NCBI GenBank assembly: GCA_020466095.1
Contig: CM035806.1
Coordinates: 139,374,934 to 139,438,933, forward strand
Length of the DNA stretch: 64,000 nucleotides
Direction of reading: 5' to 3'
DNA from: Chlorops oryzae
Taxonomy: Eukaryota > Arthropoda > Insecta > Diptera > Chloropidae
Shown here: piece after piece, positions 33,033 to 45,507 of the stretch
How positions within the stretch are numbered: the first letter of the stretch is position 1
Layout: the number at the start of each line of letters is the position of its first letter
Notes under the pieces: generated by a model
Database searches by the model: none
What the model was told of the DNA's origin: nothing
What the model saw: only the letters and a program-made list of their open reading frames with translations
Position numbers and translations under genes: made by a program

Positions 33033-36000
33033 TTGAATACTCGTCATGCATTCATATTTCTATCCACTCCAAGTCATTATCTGAAATCACAGTTTTTCAT
33101 TTTCACTGAACAGAGAAAACATCTTCTCTGAGAAATAGAAAGAAATAGTTAACCCGCAAATGGTAGCTTAGTATAGACCTTTTCAACCTGCAGGTGTGCA
33201 CTTTTGCTTTTCTTTTTTCGTCAAGAGAATTTTAAAGCCAAAACGACGCAAAAATGAAAATTCGAACCAAAATGAAAACGAACGCCTGCGAAAAAAATTC
33301 ACATAAGAAAAACGAATATGTGAGTCTTTTCACAGTACAGTTTAGCCGCAAAGTATGCAAAGCAAATATTCGAAAACCAAATTCGGGTGTAATTAAAATC
33401 CTTTTGTAGATTTATGGATATGGATTGCGTTCGCTTGCATAGGAGGGCCCCATTGTCGGTAGGGTTAAATAAGGTAAGGTAAGGTGAGGATTGCGGTTAT
33501 ACGCAAGCAATTTCTACATTCCTATTTCACCTTTGAGCACTCATACATGTTTACATGAATTCTTCCCAACACACACATCCACATCCACAACCACACACAG
33601 ACGCAAACGCACCTGCAGCAGCCCACTTTAGATTTCATTGCCTTGAGCAAGCCTATGGCGTTAATTGTGTTCGTTAATTTTTAACGCTCTTCCTGCTTTT
33701 CCTCCTTTTTTTTTTCCCCCTCTTGTATGGATTACCTTTAACGTTCGTTTCTGTGTTTTTGTGCAAAATGAGTTGCAATTGCTGTAGATTCGCAATGGAA
33801 GAGCACTTCTTTTGGTCTGTTAGTCTAACTGTATGCTTTCTGTATGTTGTGTGGCAACGTTACGTAACCCAGGGTAAAAAGCAAAGGGAAAGACAACTAA
33901 AGCAATTAGGCATATAGGACAAAGATAAGAAGTCAAAGGATTTTCGAATTATTCGCTGCTATTTATATGTAAAGCGCAGTTCTAAATACACAAAACAAAA
34001 AAAAAAAGAATGAAGCATGGCGATCCTGCCAGTTCCTCGTTTACGTTTAGCTAGCTTTCATGTGTCATCGGATCGTGTTTGTGTTTGTGTGTGTGTGCGC
34101 GCGTGTGAGTGACTGTGAGTTAGTTAAGGCGGCTTTCGCGATATAGCCATTCTCTATTGAGCCTGATTAATGAGTTCGTCCTGTTCGTTCGAGGCACGGA
34201 ACAAAAAAACAAAACTTAAGAAACACGGAGAAATAAACAATGATAAATGAAAGGTGATAGAAATTTAGGAAAAACGCAAAATAATCAAAAAAAAAAAAAA
34301 TGCATTAAAATTTTCCTTAGGATTTTAAAGAACATAGAGACTGTTTTTTGTTTTTTATACAATAGGTAGGTAGTGTATTTTCTTTTTAACAAAATCTCCA
34401 CAAGAATGTGCTTGCTCTTCTGTTGATTTTCTTTCCTATCCCGGTTTTGCTCAAGCCTTCGCTTTCGAAATTCCAATAAGACTTTGGCCAATATAATTAA
34501 AATGTGCAGATAAGCATACAAGTAGGCTTACCATCAATCTAGAAAGTCGCTTTCTCTCTTTTCTCTTCATCCCAATTCTTTTCAGAGAACTTAAGCTCAT
34601 CGCGTAAAGCTTAATAGGACTGTCATGCTAAGTAGCGTTGGAAATTGCAAGAAATTAAGCGGACTCGCTTTATATGTATGTGTGTTCGTATGCGTGCGTG
34701 TGTGTTTGAATGCAAAGCGAAGTTTATTACGTAGCTCTGAACAAATCTCCCTCATTCTCAGCGCACACTTAGCGCAAAGTTGTAGCAAACGTAAGCCGTT
34801 TTGGTCCTCATCGCTGTCCTGCTGCTAGGTGAGTGCACATGCACAATGTATGTACATGTATTTGTTGTAGTCGGAGTTGAAGCTGAAGCTGAAGCTGAAG
34901 TTGGTGGAAGCATTGGAAATCCCGTTGTTGCAGAGCTTATTGCGCCTCCGCTATTCTCGCTGCTCATCTTCCCTTGCTAAAACTCCTTTTTACCGACTAT
35001 TTTCTTTTTGATTTTATTTAATTTTTTTTATTTTTTTTTTTTTCAAAAATATATGCATCTGCATCTGCCTGTGTCTGTAGTTGTGGCTGTGGCTATAGAA
35101 TATATGCTCGTGTGCGTGTGTGTGTGTTTGTGGCCTGTGCATCCAAGTCTGTTGGAAGCGAAAAATTTTACGACATCTCGCCACAAGCACAATAAAACTG
35201 TCAAAATACGCTTTTTCCGTTTCTTCTGCTTCTGCGTCTCCGCACTTTTTTCCCGTTCATACGGCCTTCTTCTCTTGGCCCCCTAGGTGTCTTTCCATGA
35301 TATTTTGGGCGCTTGGATTTTGGTGATGATGTCATGCCATGCGAATGACTTCAATGCGACGCGCCGCCAAACCGTATCGCTCTGTTATATTGCCGGAAAG
35401 TAGAGACACTCATCCACCAACACAATCATACAAATACACGCTCGCACCCACACACATTCGTACGTTCAGTCGGATTGTGCTGCCTGCTCAAGGAATTCCC
35501 TTTAACAACTGTGACTGTGACTCTATGCATTTGAGTGTGTGCAGGTGTGTGTGTTTCTCATCTCTTGCGATTTTTTCATACAATTTTTTATATGCAAATT
35601 ATTATTTTTTTTTTCAAGTTTTATTTTTCTACATATTATTATTTTTTTTTTTTTTGTCATATATTTTTATTTTTATACCCGCTTTTATTGCTGCACGCCA
35701 TTTTGTAAGATGTTAAAATGGCAACTGACACTTTTATCACACCATTGCCAACATTCGTTGCATTTCGCCTTATCATATGCAATTCTTTTTTTCGTCCTTC
35801 TCCGTTTTTACGGATTTCTGTCTTAGTCATATGACCAAATAGAGTTCAAGTACACAGTAGGCCGTGTGCAGCTAAAAGATTTCCGTAAAATATATATAGA
35901 AGGGACTCGTTTTATTTGAAATAAGGGTGTTATAGTCAGTCAAGAGTGATTCTATCGATGGAAATACATACATGTATGTATGTATGCACATAAGTGAACA

Positions 36001-36714
36001 GAAAGCGACAAAAACCCGAACCTAAAAAATGGACTTTAGACCTTAGATTAAAAGGAACTGTGCTGCCTCTCGCTCGATTTATTCAGAGGGTACTTGGCTT
36101 AGCAGAAAAACCCGAACGAAACGACCCGAACAAATAAAATAAATTTTGAAACGCAAATCGCAGACACCTTCGGGTAGGCGTCATCACCGCAGGCTTTTCG
36201 AAAAAAATGTCCAAATCCATTCTCGAAATAAGTTTTTGCTTATGTCTCGCTGGTTCTTCACATCGAGTTCCGTAAAGATGGAAAATATATATACTTGTAT
36301 ATATATATAAGTTCAAATAGACGGAAACACAGATTAGTTCACACTCCCATGGAATATTTCTACCATGCACCGTTTCAAATCCTCTTCAAATATCTCAATG
36401 CCACTTCCAATTCATTCATTTTAAATGATTTTCCTTGAAAAGTCACTCTCACACGTGTCAACAGCCTCCTAAAAGGTGATCCACGCTCAATTTAACATTT
36501 GTGCGACATATATAAATGTATTCATATTTAAATAGCTACATATACGTATGTATTTATGCATACCCTGAAGGAAGCTTGAGGTAAATAGGGGCCTTAGCGA
36601 GTAGTTCTCGAGTATAGGAAAAATAACTAGTACACGATTAGAGACACGGACAGTAGATACTAACTAAGAACATAGTGGCATTAATGCTATATGTTTGCTA
36701 CGCGTGAGTGAGAT
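33033..36714. other. Non-coding stretch, no gene seen
   Basis: It holds AAGGTAAGGT repeats near 33469-33485, GT runs near 34079-34105, a GAAGCT run at 34877-34900, T-rich blocks near 35028-35043 and 35640-35656, and the TAAGGGTGTTATAGTCA motif at about 35922. No credible exon or transposon ends were found. Confidence 0.5.
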
Positions 36715-36788
36715 GGCTGCGTGGCGTTGTGAAATCGTGTGTGCTTAGCAATCTGAAAGGCTCGGGTTCGATTTCTGTCGCAGACAAA
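36715..36788 (+). repeat. tRNA-like pol III promoter segment, + strand
   Basis: GGCTGCGTGGCGTTGTGAAA resembles an A-box region, and GGCTCGGGTTCGATTTCTG is a B box with one change. Stems do not close into a tRNA, so a SINE head or pseudo-tRNA is likely. Confidence 0.5.
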
Positions 36789-37324
36789 AATTACAAAGAA
36801 TTCGAATGAAAAATAAGTCGTCGTTAATGCTGATTCAAAGCTTCGCGGACGCTTTCTCACAAATTTTCTAAGAATTTGAATCCTTTGTTTTTCATTTATT
36901 TCCAGTTGCAAGTGTTATGCTCTCCGGATCGATCATTTGAACATTCCTAAGCGAGGGGATATCATAGACTTTTCCAATCACTTTTTCACATCTACTTTGT
37001 TCCAGCATGACCGCTTTATGTAGGCCTTCCCTATGCCTCTCATGACCAGCCAGAAAGTGAGGTGTTTTTGCTTTTCCTTTTACATTTTAGTTTAATCCTG
37101 AAAATATGCTACTTTTTGATAAAAAAAAAAAACGCTAGTTTTTAAACAAATCACCTATTCCCTGCTCAATGACTGCCAAGAGAAGTAATGCCTGGGATAC
37201 TTCAAGTGATGCATCCCTTAGTACTATACAGGATTTCCCCTTATTTAAAACTGGGTTTGCTTTTAGCTTCTCTAAAAATCTAATTTTTTTTTACTATTAA
37301 TTTAAAAAAAAAACAACAACAACA

Positions 37325-37408
37325 AAACCCGCGTTCGCTTAGCCGGGGAGTTGAACTTGGGCCCTTCATATCGTGAGACGTATGCGCTACCCACTGAGCT
37401 ATGACAGA
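37325..37408 (-). repeat. tRNA-like segment, minus strand, with intact A box
   Basis: The minus strand reads ATAGCTCAGTGGGTAGCGCA, an excellent tRNA A-box and D-loop, then CCAAGTTCAACTCCCCGG, a T-arm with a B box. The anticodon and acceptor stems do not pair, so a working tRNA is unlikely. It is followed on that strand by TTTTGTTGTTGTTGTT, a low-complexity tail. Confidence 0.6.
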
Positions 37409-40400
37409 TTGTACTTAACGTAGTACAATCGAATGTACTGAACTGGCCCCGATTTGGACTTCTGTACCAGTTCAAACGCGAGTGTCGATTTTCGACGGAC
37501 ACCTCTGAGTTAAAGTTGACAGTTCAATGCATTGGCGAGGAAATTATGAGCGAGTAGTTCTGCTGATTTGGGGAGTAGTCGGAGTCGAGTTCAATTTTCT
37601 CCAGGGTATTTATAGATGGTTTGAAGGCCGAAGGCAATAAATTAATTTAAATATTTATTTTAATTAACCGTCATTAATTCATACCTTTGCATCATAAATC
37701 AATTTATTCACTTTAGGTGTGCATTTATGAAAGCTGTTTATGCAATTGCGAGTGTGTGTGAATGTTGACGTAGCACGTCGCAGTATCATGTCGTTCGAAA
37801 ATGACGCACTTTCAAAAAAAAAAAAAATTTTTTTTTTTTCCCATTTCAATGAAATATGCTGCCTGTTGGCTTATTATTGTTGATAAGGTTTTCTGTTGAA
37901 ATCAATAAAAAACCGATTGATTTTAAATCGTTCGTTTTTTTTTTATTATTTAATTTAATCGTTAGATTAATTAATATTTTATTGCATTCAAATGTTTTGT
38001 GTTACATATTTTCTGGTCTTTGGGAAGCATACCTCCTTCATCTACTTTGTATGCTGTGTTCATGGTGGCTTTCCTGATATAAATAAGCTCTGCTTTCTAA
38101 ACAAGATCCTACGCAAGCTTAAAGGACTCCTAAATCCAATCACATTCATACATACATATGTACATACATACATGAGCAGTATATCTCTATTACGTTATGC
38201 GTGCCTGTGTAGGACAACAAAAAAATTTCTTTAAACTTCTTTAAATCATAATTCTTTCATAAAGCTAACACCATATGGTTTATTTACCAACACATGCCCG
38301 AAGTGAGAATGAAAAGTTACTTGTTTCCGGTCGCGCAAACAAGCATTTCCGGGGTTACTTCTCTCTCCAGCGCTCTCGCTGCTCCTTTGTTGTTTGCTCA
38401 TCAGTTCTCTAAAAAAAAAAAAAAAAAAATTGAACAATAAAATGGTTAAAAACGCTTTGCATCATATGGATAGATCAAGTCTTAAATATTCAAAAACAAA
38501 ACAGCAACAAAAAATAAATAAATAAATAAACGAATACACACACAAACGCAGAGATGCACAACCATGCAAACAGACATTTATATTTTTTGCGACTGTCGTC
38601 GTACCATTTTGTTGTTTTTGTTTTTTTTTTTTATTTTTTATTTTTATTTTTTTTTTTTTTTTTGAAAGTGCAGTAGACATGAAGCCGACCGAAAGCAGTC
38701 AAACGGAAGTGTTAAGCGTTAAAAAATATTTAAATATTCAATAAATAATGCAAACAACAACAACAACAACATTCCAAATGCATGCCAATTAATAAAAAAA
38801 CCAAAAATTTAATAAAAATAAAAAGGCGCAAATGAAATGAACTTTTCAAAAAAGACGAAGAGTAAAAGAAGAGGAAGTTCCGTAAATTGCATGTTCGTAT
38901 CCTAAAAATGTGCTAGCAAAATTGGCGATTTCAGCAGCTGGCTCTTCATAGCACAAAACGGAACGTATGGGGATGTACATACATAGGCACGCCAGGATAT
39001 TCTCAATTTATGGCGACAAACATACGCACACACACGCACGCATGCCATTGTATGAAAGTGCATGTGTGTACCTTTTCAACGAGTGTGTGTGCGTGCTATG
39101 TGCTTTTCCCTCTTAACGACCGAATCAGTATCGTGCCTATGAGCATTTTTCGGCAGACATTTTTTCCAATCCCTAAAGAATATGCACTCACCACTATTCC
39201 CGTTACTTTTGGGTCGTCCAAAGCTTATTTCAATTATTATTTAATATTTTTTGCCTAATTTATACATAGTGCTCAAAGTGTTATTTTTTTTTTGTGAAAC
39301 TGACCTTTGAAATTACAAGGCATGATGCTTCTTAAGTGCGAATTGGATTCAGAGACGAGAGGAATGCCTATTATTATTTTACAACGACGTCATGAAAGCC
39401 TAATGATATATCGTCTGAATACGTACATACGTACATATGTACATATTCGGAATCGTTATATTCAATAACAGTTGAAAGAGTTGAGCATCCATTAGCCGCT
39501 TATGGTCGATATTTTTGGATGAAGCTGACCGAAAAAATATAAATAAAATATCCTTTTGTTTTTTTTTTCGCTTGCTGGTTTGTATGTGTCATAGTCGATG
39601 GTAGTTGTTGTTGCCGCTGCTTTTTATTGAAGTTATTTGCAGTTGTTAGTGTAATCGTTTGTTATTATTGTTGTTCTCGTTCGCATCGTACTGTTGTGCG
39701 GTATTAATTTTTATTGAACGTGTTGTGTTGTGGTGTAGAAATATGAGATGCCACGAGCGAGAGACCGAGGCAGACCGAAATAAAAACGGGATTTCGTTTT
39801 GTCTTTCCTTTTTTATGATTCATTTCATTCATTCCATTTTTGCTGGTGACTCAGTATGTATAGTTTTCAATAATAAGAAAAAAAAAAAAATAAGGAAAAA
39901 AAAATAAAAATAAATAAATAAAAAAAAGTACATTTTAATCGCATAGAATCTCATAGTCCCCAAGTCCAACACTCAACAAATTGAGAATCGAATCCAGTGC
40001 TGTCCGATCCACTCCGGTCCAGTCCAGTTCAACTGATGGAGCACATGCCGTAGAGCTTGTGTCGGAAATCGTTAGCAATTTTTTGTTGCTTTTGTTGCCT
40101 TTGTATGGTCGTAATGGAGATCCCTTCATGTTGATATCAGTTATCCCAAATGCCATAATGGAATGATAAGAAATTACGACAAGTGTTGAAGAATGAGAGT
40201 TGGTAGTAGTTGAATGTATGTGTACACCAAAAGGACACAAAAAAATAAAGAGCTCAGCATAAACTGTCGTTCAACGGAAAGCGTTTTTGAGATATTCACA
40301 TTGCATTTGTGTTAATGTGTATGTCACACATATAGCCATATATGGATGTAAGTTTGGTATGGGAATGGAGAGTGAGAAAAATGGTTTTTTTGTTTTTTTT

Positions 40401-40855
40401 TTTTTGGTTAATTTGCTTCAATTTGGCTTTCGCTTTCAATTTTGACCGCAGTAATAAGCTCCTTTTTTTGTGGTGAGGTTATGTGTTAAGGATTTAACAG
40501 TGGCAAAAAGCGTTTCATGCAAATTTAAATCGCATACATCCGCTTATGAAGACTCAGGCTTATCGGTTTTTTTTTTTTTTTTTTTTTGTTTTGAGGAGAG
40601 AATTCGTAAATTCAATTGGAAGGCTCACGGGATGTGGAATTTTTTTTTTTATTATAAACATTCTAAACGATATTACGGAATAGCAGAAACTTTTTTTTCG
40701 GTTTTTAAAAAGATGAGGTGAAGCCGATTTTCTATTACAAATAAATTAACAAATGAATCATCGCCTAGAATAACGTTGTAAGGCTCAAAATTCACATTTT
40801 TTGAAATTTGTCATGCCAGATAGTACCTACGAACAAATTCATTTCACTTCTTTAA
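37409..40855. other. Non-coding stretch, no gene seen
   Basis: It contains many A/T runs (37806-37840, 38411-38430, 38620-38665, 39880-39925, 40567-40588), AAAT repeats near 38513-38531 and CAACAA repeats near 38755-38771. The frame at 39935-40240 (-) and its + shadow show no recognised domain. Confidence 0.5.
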
Positions 40856-42000
40856 CCCTCCTTTGTGCGGACGGGCCTGGCCAGGCATATTTCATTTTGA
40901 GACGTTAATTAAATATGGTTCTAATTAAGCTACGAATCTGTGCTTCTCGGTAGCTTCCTAAAATTTCATTGGCTATCGAATAGGACTATTTTCATTTTGA
41001 TTAATGTCCTGGAACAGGACGAAAAAAGGAAACTTAAATATTACACCTTAGTTTATGCGGATGGTGCCTGGCCAGAACCCTGTGTATTTTGTATGGGAAT
41101 ACATGAAATATAGCATGATTTTATCGCTATGTTGAAGAAGCACAACAACCCGAAGCGATTGTATTTTATAATTCGACAAAGGCAGGTGTTGATAGCATGG
41201 ATCAGATGGTGACACATTATTCCACAAAACGACCAACGAAAAGATGGACATTCGCTTTTTTTTGCAACATACTTGATGTAATGGGGCTCGCTGCCTTTAC
41301 TGTTTGCAAAGAAATTGACCATATCAATAAAAAAGATGCACGGCGTATATTTCTATACAATTTATCGAAATCTTCGGTAATGCCCAACGTCGAAAATCGT
41401 ATGAATAATGCTAACATTCTCAAACACCCATTGTGTCGTCGTGCATTCGAGTCATTTATCGGCCGTCCACTAGGCATTTCAAACCAAATGATAGCATCGA
41501 CATCAAAAGGACCCGATACACTCAAAGGAAGAAAAGACTGCCGTATTTGTTCACAAACAGGCGACAAGTTACGCCGTAAAACTCGTTTTTTTTGTTCAAA
41601 ATGCTTTCATCCCGTATGCCAACAACATTTAAAAATTGATTATAATATGTTTCAATTGCGTTCCACAACCACCAGAGTAATCAATTGTACAAAAAATCCA
41701 TTGAAAACGCTCTCAAATCCAACACATATGGTCAAAATAAAGTAAAAAAAATATACATGAGAACAATGTGTTTTATTCCAAACTTCGAAGTCGGATTTTT
41801 GTTTTTTTTCTTGTTTAGGTTGCTTATGAAATGCCATAACCGAATACAAAAATCAGAATTAAAAAATATGTATTCCAACGAATTATATACGCGTCTAAAA
41901 ATAGCATATGTGTCCATACAAATACACGTAAGTATATGAGGGTCTGGCCAGGCACCATCCGCATAAAATAAGTGTAGCAGACTGTCCGCACAGAGGAGGG
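40856..42000 (+). mobile_element. piggyBac-superfamily element, internal deletion derivative
   Basis: TTAA lies on each side (40852-40855, 42001-42004), and the ends CCCTCCTTTGTGCGGAC / GTCCGCACAGAGGAGGG are inverted with one mismatch. CCCT-type ends with TTAA duplications define the piggyBac superfamily. A subterminal repeat, TATGCGGATGGTGCCTGGCC, lies at 41053 and inverted at about 41952. The 1145-bp element keeps only the last part of a transposase gene, so the N-terminal and first two catalytic regions are deleted. It cannot move alone but may be mobilised by an intact relative, since both ends remain. Confidence 0.92.
41119..41745 (+). pseudogene. piggyBac transposase, C-terminal fragment
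   Basis: The frame is open from just after a TGA at 41116-41118 to the stop at 41745; the first ATG gives 182 residues from 41197. Upstream of it the frame reads VEEAQQPEAIVFYNSTKAGV, running into DSMDQMVTHYSTKRPTKRW. GVDSMDQ holds the third catalytic Asp of the DDD triad, and the downstream block (FAFFCNILDVMGLAAFTVC) is a usual helical part. The C-terminus has the cysteine-rich domain: CRICSQTGDKLRRKT, then FFCSKCFHPVCQQH, spaced as C-x2-C ... C-x2-C ... C-x3-H. The open frame without internal stops suggests recent deletion or weak constraint. Confidence 0.88.
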
Positions 42001-42004
42001 TTAA

Positions 42005-42623
42005 TGTTCTAAAATGTTGAGAAATGTCTAGGACTTGACCAAATAAAAATAGTTTTTTTGATAGCTCAAAGGCCTTGAGTATTATTGACAGTGAAAGTCC
42101 GAAAAATAGATTCAAAAATTTTGACCAAGTTTCGTATAAATCGGCCACGCACGTACCGTACCTAACAGTCTTAGTCTTAGTTGGTCGTCATTTTCAAAAC
42201 AATTCAAGTATAAGACAAATAAAATCAAATAAAGCTAGGAAAGATCTCTCTCGAGATTGCCCTCTAATTTCTCCTTTATCTACTTCATTTGTTCTTGCAA
42301 TTTTTTGAACACTTCTGTATATAATATTTTGCAACACTCTTCGCATGTATTTCGATATATGTATAATTCATTTGATATATGAAATTCTTAAAGCATTCTT
42401 ATTCTACTTATGTATATAAATTTTGAAAAATTCTGTTACAAACGGTAAGTCTTTCTGTTCATGAAGTTTATATGAGCTGTTTTGTTCAAATTCTTTGTCG
42501 AATTTTTTTCACTTCTATAGACAAATATGTACCTATAAAACAGTCCAGGAAAAATTTCAACTATTTTATTAATGTCGTTGTGTACCTACACTTTATATAA
42601 GTATATATGTATGTACCTATATA
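42005..42623. other. Non-coding stretch, no gene seen
   Basis: AT-rich sequence with TATATG/GTATA runs near 42330-42420 and 42595-42620. Nothing else was recognised. Confidence 0.5.
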
Positions 42624-43060
42624 CCCAGTAAAATATAGGATTACTCAAAGATTCATCTTGGATTACTCCTTTTAGAGCAATGGATTACTCCTCAAATCTC
42701 CGAGCCTCATGTATTTTGTACTCCTTTTCAGTATTCCATGGCCTTACGGCCGAGCAATTCTTCTGAGCTCCCAATGGAGATTAAAGTAATAGCAAAATAG
42801 TGAATAATCCTATGAATCTCCTGAATGAGCAAAAATAGAGTAATATTTTGTAGCTCCAGAAAAATTACTAATGGATTAGTATTATGTTGCTCCTGAAAGA
42901 TCACTAATCAATATGGAATTTTTTTCATTTATAAGTTTGAAATTAAATTTAATTTTATTTTATTTTGATTTCGGATTGCTCGCTTATGCTCCGAATGGAT
43001 GAAAAAGTCATTACTCCTTCACTGGTCGATTAAGGCATTTCTCCTAAAATTTTTACTGGG
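42624..43060. mobile_element. 437-bp TIR element, TA|CCCAGTAAAA ends
   Basis: CCCAGTAAAATATAGGA at 42624 is mirrored by TCCTAAAATTTTTACTGGG ending at 43060, with TA on both sides (42622-42623, 43061-43062). The interior repeats the motif GGATTACTCC or its complement several times (for example near 42650-42690 and 43010). No coding capacity. The CCCAG ends recall elements B and the 58.7-kb MITE. Confidence 0.75.
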
Positions 43061-43616
43061 TATATCTTACGACACTATCTTTTTTGTATGTAAACAAACT
43101 TACCTCTGTGTGAATAAAACATGCGAATCATATACATAATTCTATCAAGAATGTTGTTGTGGAAATAATCTCTAAATATTGATGTTGTTGTTGTTGTCCT
43201 TCTTATTTTTATTGTCGTTGTTCTTGTCTTATATGATTATATACACTATCTATATAAGTATCTTTTGATTTTTCTAAATAAAATATCAATTATAGAACTA
43301 AGCATTTTGTTTCAAGCGATTGTTTTTGTATACGAAAAAATTTCATAACGTTTTTCGACAGGGAATGCACAAATTTCTCCTTCCTTTAACACGTTTCACT
43401 TTATTTCTCTCTTGCGCTTTCTCTCTATCTCTGTCTCTTTCTTTTGATCTCGTTTTCTGGCCCTATTTTTGTTTTATTCACTTTCATTTTTGCTTTTCCC
43501 TTTTTCAAATCTATCACTCTATCAAATAACTAGGGCGCGTTCTCATGTCAACTCTGCTAGTTATTTGCGGGCGGGAAAAAAACTTGGAACAGTAATATTT
43601 CTTAAATGTTTTTTCT
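43061..43616. other. Non-coding stretch, no gene seen
   Basis: It includes TTGTTG runs near 43175-43198 and a T/C-rich block at about 43405-43510. No exon was found. Confidence 0.5.
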
Positions 43617-43740
43617 ATCTGTATAACAGTTGTATAACAATATAACAGTTGTATAACAATATAACAGTTGTATAACAATATAACAGTTGTATAACAATAT
43701 AACAGTTGTATAACAATATAACAGTTGTATAACACTATCA
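43617..43740. repeat. 19-bp minisatellite, GTTGTATAACAATATAACA
   Basis: Six near-perfect tandem units. Diverged units of the same motif continue after the hAT MITE (44162-44215: AGTTGTATAACAGTTATATA and similar), so the MITE split an older array. The Tyr-rich minus-strand frames here are artefacts. Confidence 0.93.
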
Positions 43741-43758
43741 AATCTGTATAGCAATATA

Positions 43759-44153
43759 CAGCGTTCCCACCGCGCACCAACAAAACTGTAGTAAACGACC
43801 ACAAAAAACAGAGTAAAAGTGGAAATATCGGAGTGGATTAAAAAAAAAGAAAGAGTTTGCATCACATTAAACAAGCCCAAAATAATGTCTTCACACAAAA
43901 ATTGATTCCAGATTCCTTATTTCAATTTAAACTCGTTTGAAAAATTGTCAAATGTTATCTTTTTCATATCAACACAAATGTCAAACATATTAAATGCTTT
44001 GCCAACTTCTCACATTTTGTAAGCTAGAGTTCAAAGATTGGGAAATTTAAAAACGGAGTAGATTCGCATAGAAAAGTAGTGACGGAGTAGATTTCAAAGT
44101 TTTGCAAAAACTGGAGTTATTCTACCGCCGATCGTAGCAAAGTGGGAACGCTG
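43759..44153 (+). mobile_element. hAT-type MITE, copy 1 (395 bp)
   Basis: The ends are CAGCGTTCCCAC (43759) and GTGGGAACGCTG (44153). The 8-bp target duplication GCAATATA is perfect (43751-43758 and 44154-44161), and 8-bp duplications mark the hAT superfamily (also P elements). No transposase; many hAT MITEs start CAG. A second copy in the opposite orientation is at 46635-47034 and is alike along the full length by eye (for example AGTAGTGACGGAGTAGATTT versus the complement of AAATCTACTGCGTCACTACT). Confidence 0.93.
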
Positions 44154-44215
44154 GCAATATACCAGTTGTATAACAGTTATATAACACTTCCATTGTTGTA
44201 TAACAGTATAACAGT

Positions 44216-45016
44216 TCAATAATAGTTTGTCTTTTGTTTGAGAAAAAAATTTTTTTTCTCTAAACGTTTCCGTTAAATTTTCCATAATTAAATCAATTGG
44301 AGTTCCGCATCGCTCCTCATCCTTGTCTACTTTATGATCCGAGCGGTTCATAAGGAAATTTAAAGGCGATTATGACTTAAAAAAATCTATTTGAATGTAT
44401 TTAAAGAGAAGACATATCTATACTTACTATCCTTTAAACATTTCCTCTCCACTATATGTGTCTAAACAAAATATTTCCGTTCTTTACAAACTACTAACTT
44501 AACTTAATTATCTAATTTATCTAATTTATATGTTATCTTCATATATAAATGTATTTACATATGTTTTATACAAAATATTGATGTTGTTTTTTTTTCGATG
44601 TTGTTGTTGTTATTGTGTTTATTGATGTTGTTGTTGTACTATGTCATACATTTAAAGGAAAAAAGGACGAAAAAAAGTTATGCAACAAAAAATCTACTCC
44701 AACTAAAATCTACTATATTTCGATGTTCATTTTGTGTGTCGTCAATTGTTGGAAACAAAATTAAATACCAAAAAAAAAAAAAAAAAACAAAAACAACGTT
44801 TACAACGTGAATGTATATAAACGATATTTTTTAATACACATAAATATATCTATATATTTATATACATATATCAATGCATTTGTATTATTGTGTGATCGCT
44901 TAAATGTTGAATGTTGTAAACGAGAAACTTGATTAGGACAATGAATTGTGGATCGCTTGAGCAATTCAATGAAATTTCCTTCCCTCAGCCATCATTGTGT
45001 AAAATTTTCATTCCAG
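44216..45016. other. Non-coding stretch upstream of the candidate exon
   Basis: AT-rich with TTGTTG runs near 44598-44636 and an A run at 44769-44788. Two possible acceptors close to its end are TTCCTTCCCTCAG (AG 44987-44988) and TTTTCATTCCAG (AG 45015-45016). Confidence 0.5.
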
Positions 45017-45476
45017 ATGAGAAAAACATCATCCGTTACATCCGTTGGATCCGTTGGTGTTTCATTGCCGGCAGCAACTGTAACTGCAACGGCACCAGCA
45101 ACAACAACGGCAGCAGCAACAGAGACAGCAAACGCAACAGCGAGACTTTCTGCACAGATATTAACAGCGGCAGACGCATTAACAACAAGCTCGAGAATAA
45201 ATGCTGCATCATTTGAAACAATAAAGAGCACACCAATAACAATACCTGGAGCTGCAACAACAATAACAACAACGATGCCTTGCAGCTCTTCTGCTGTTAG
45301 CAATAACCGACGTGTTCGTCTCTTGACGGCAATTCAACCGTATTGTTATGTTGGCATGGCACGTTTACGCTTGGACCTACAGAAGCAACAAGCACAAAAA
45401 CAGCTTCTGCAACAGCAGCAACAATTTCTGTTGCTGCAGCAGCAGCAGCAGCGACAACAACAACAGCAGCTGTATG

Positions 45477-45507
<31 letters not shown>

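Noticed and set aside
37325..37408. Real tRNA gene on the minus strand
   Set aside because: The A and B boxes are good, but the acceptor and anticodon stems do not pair.
43617..43740. CRISPR-like array
   Set aside because: The units are directly tandem without spacers, and the context is eukaryotic; it is a minisatellite.
43514..43898. Tyr-rich minus-strand frames
   Set aside because: They read the 19-bp minisatellite and the hAT MITE; not a gene.
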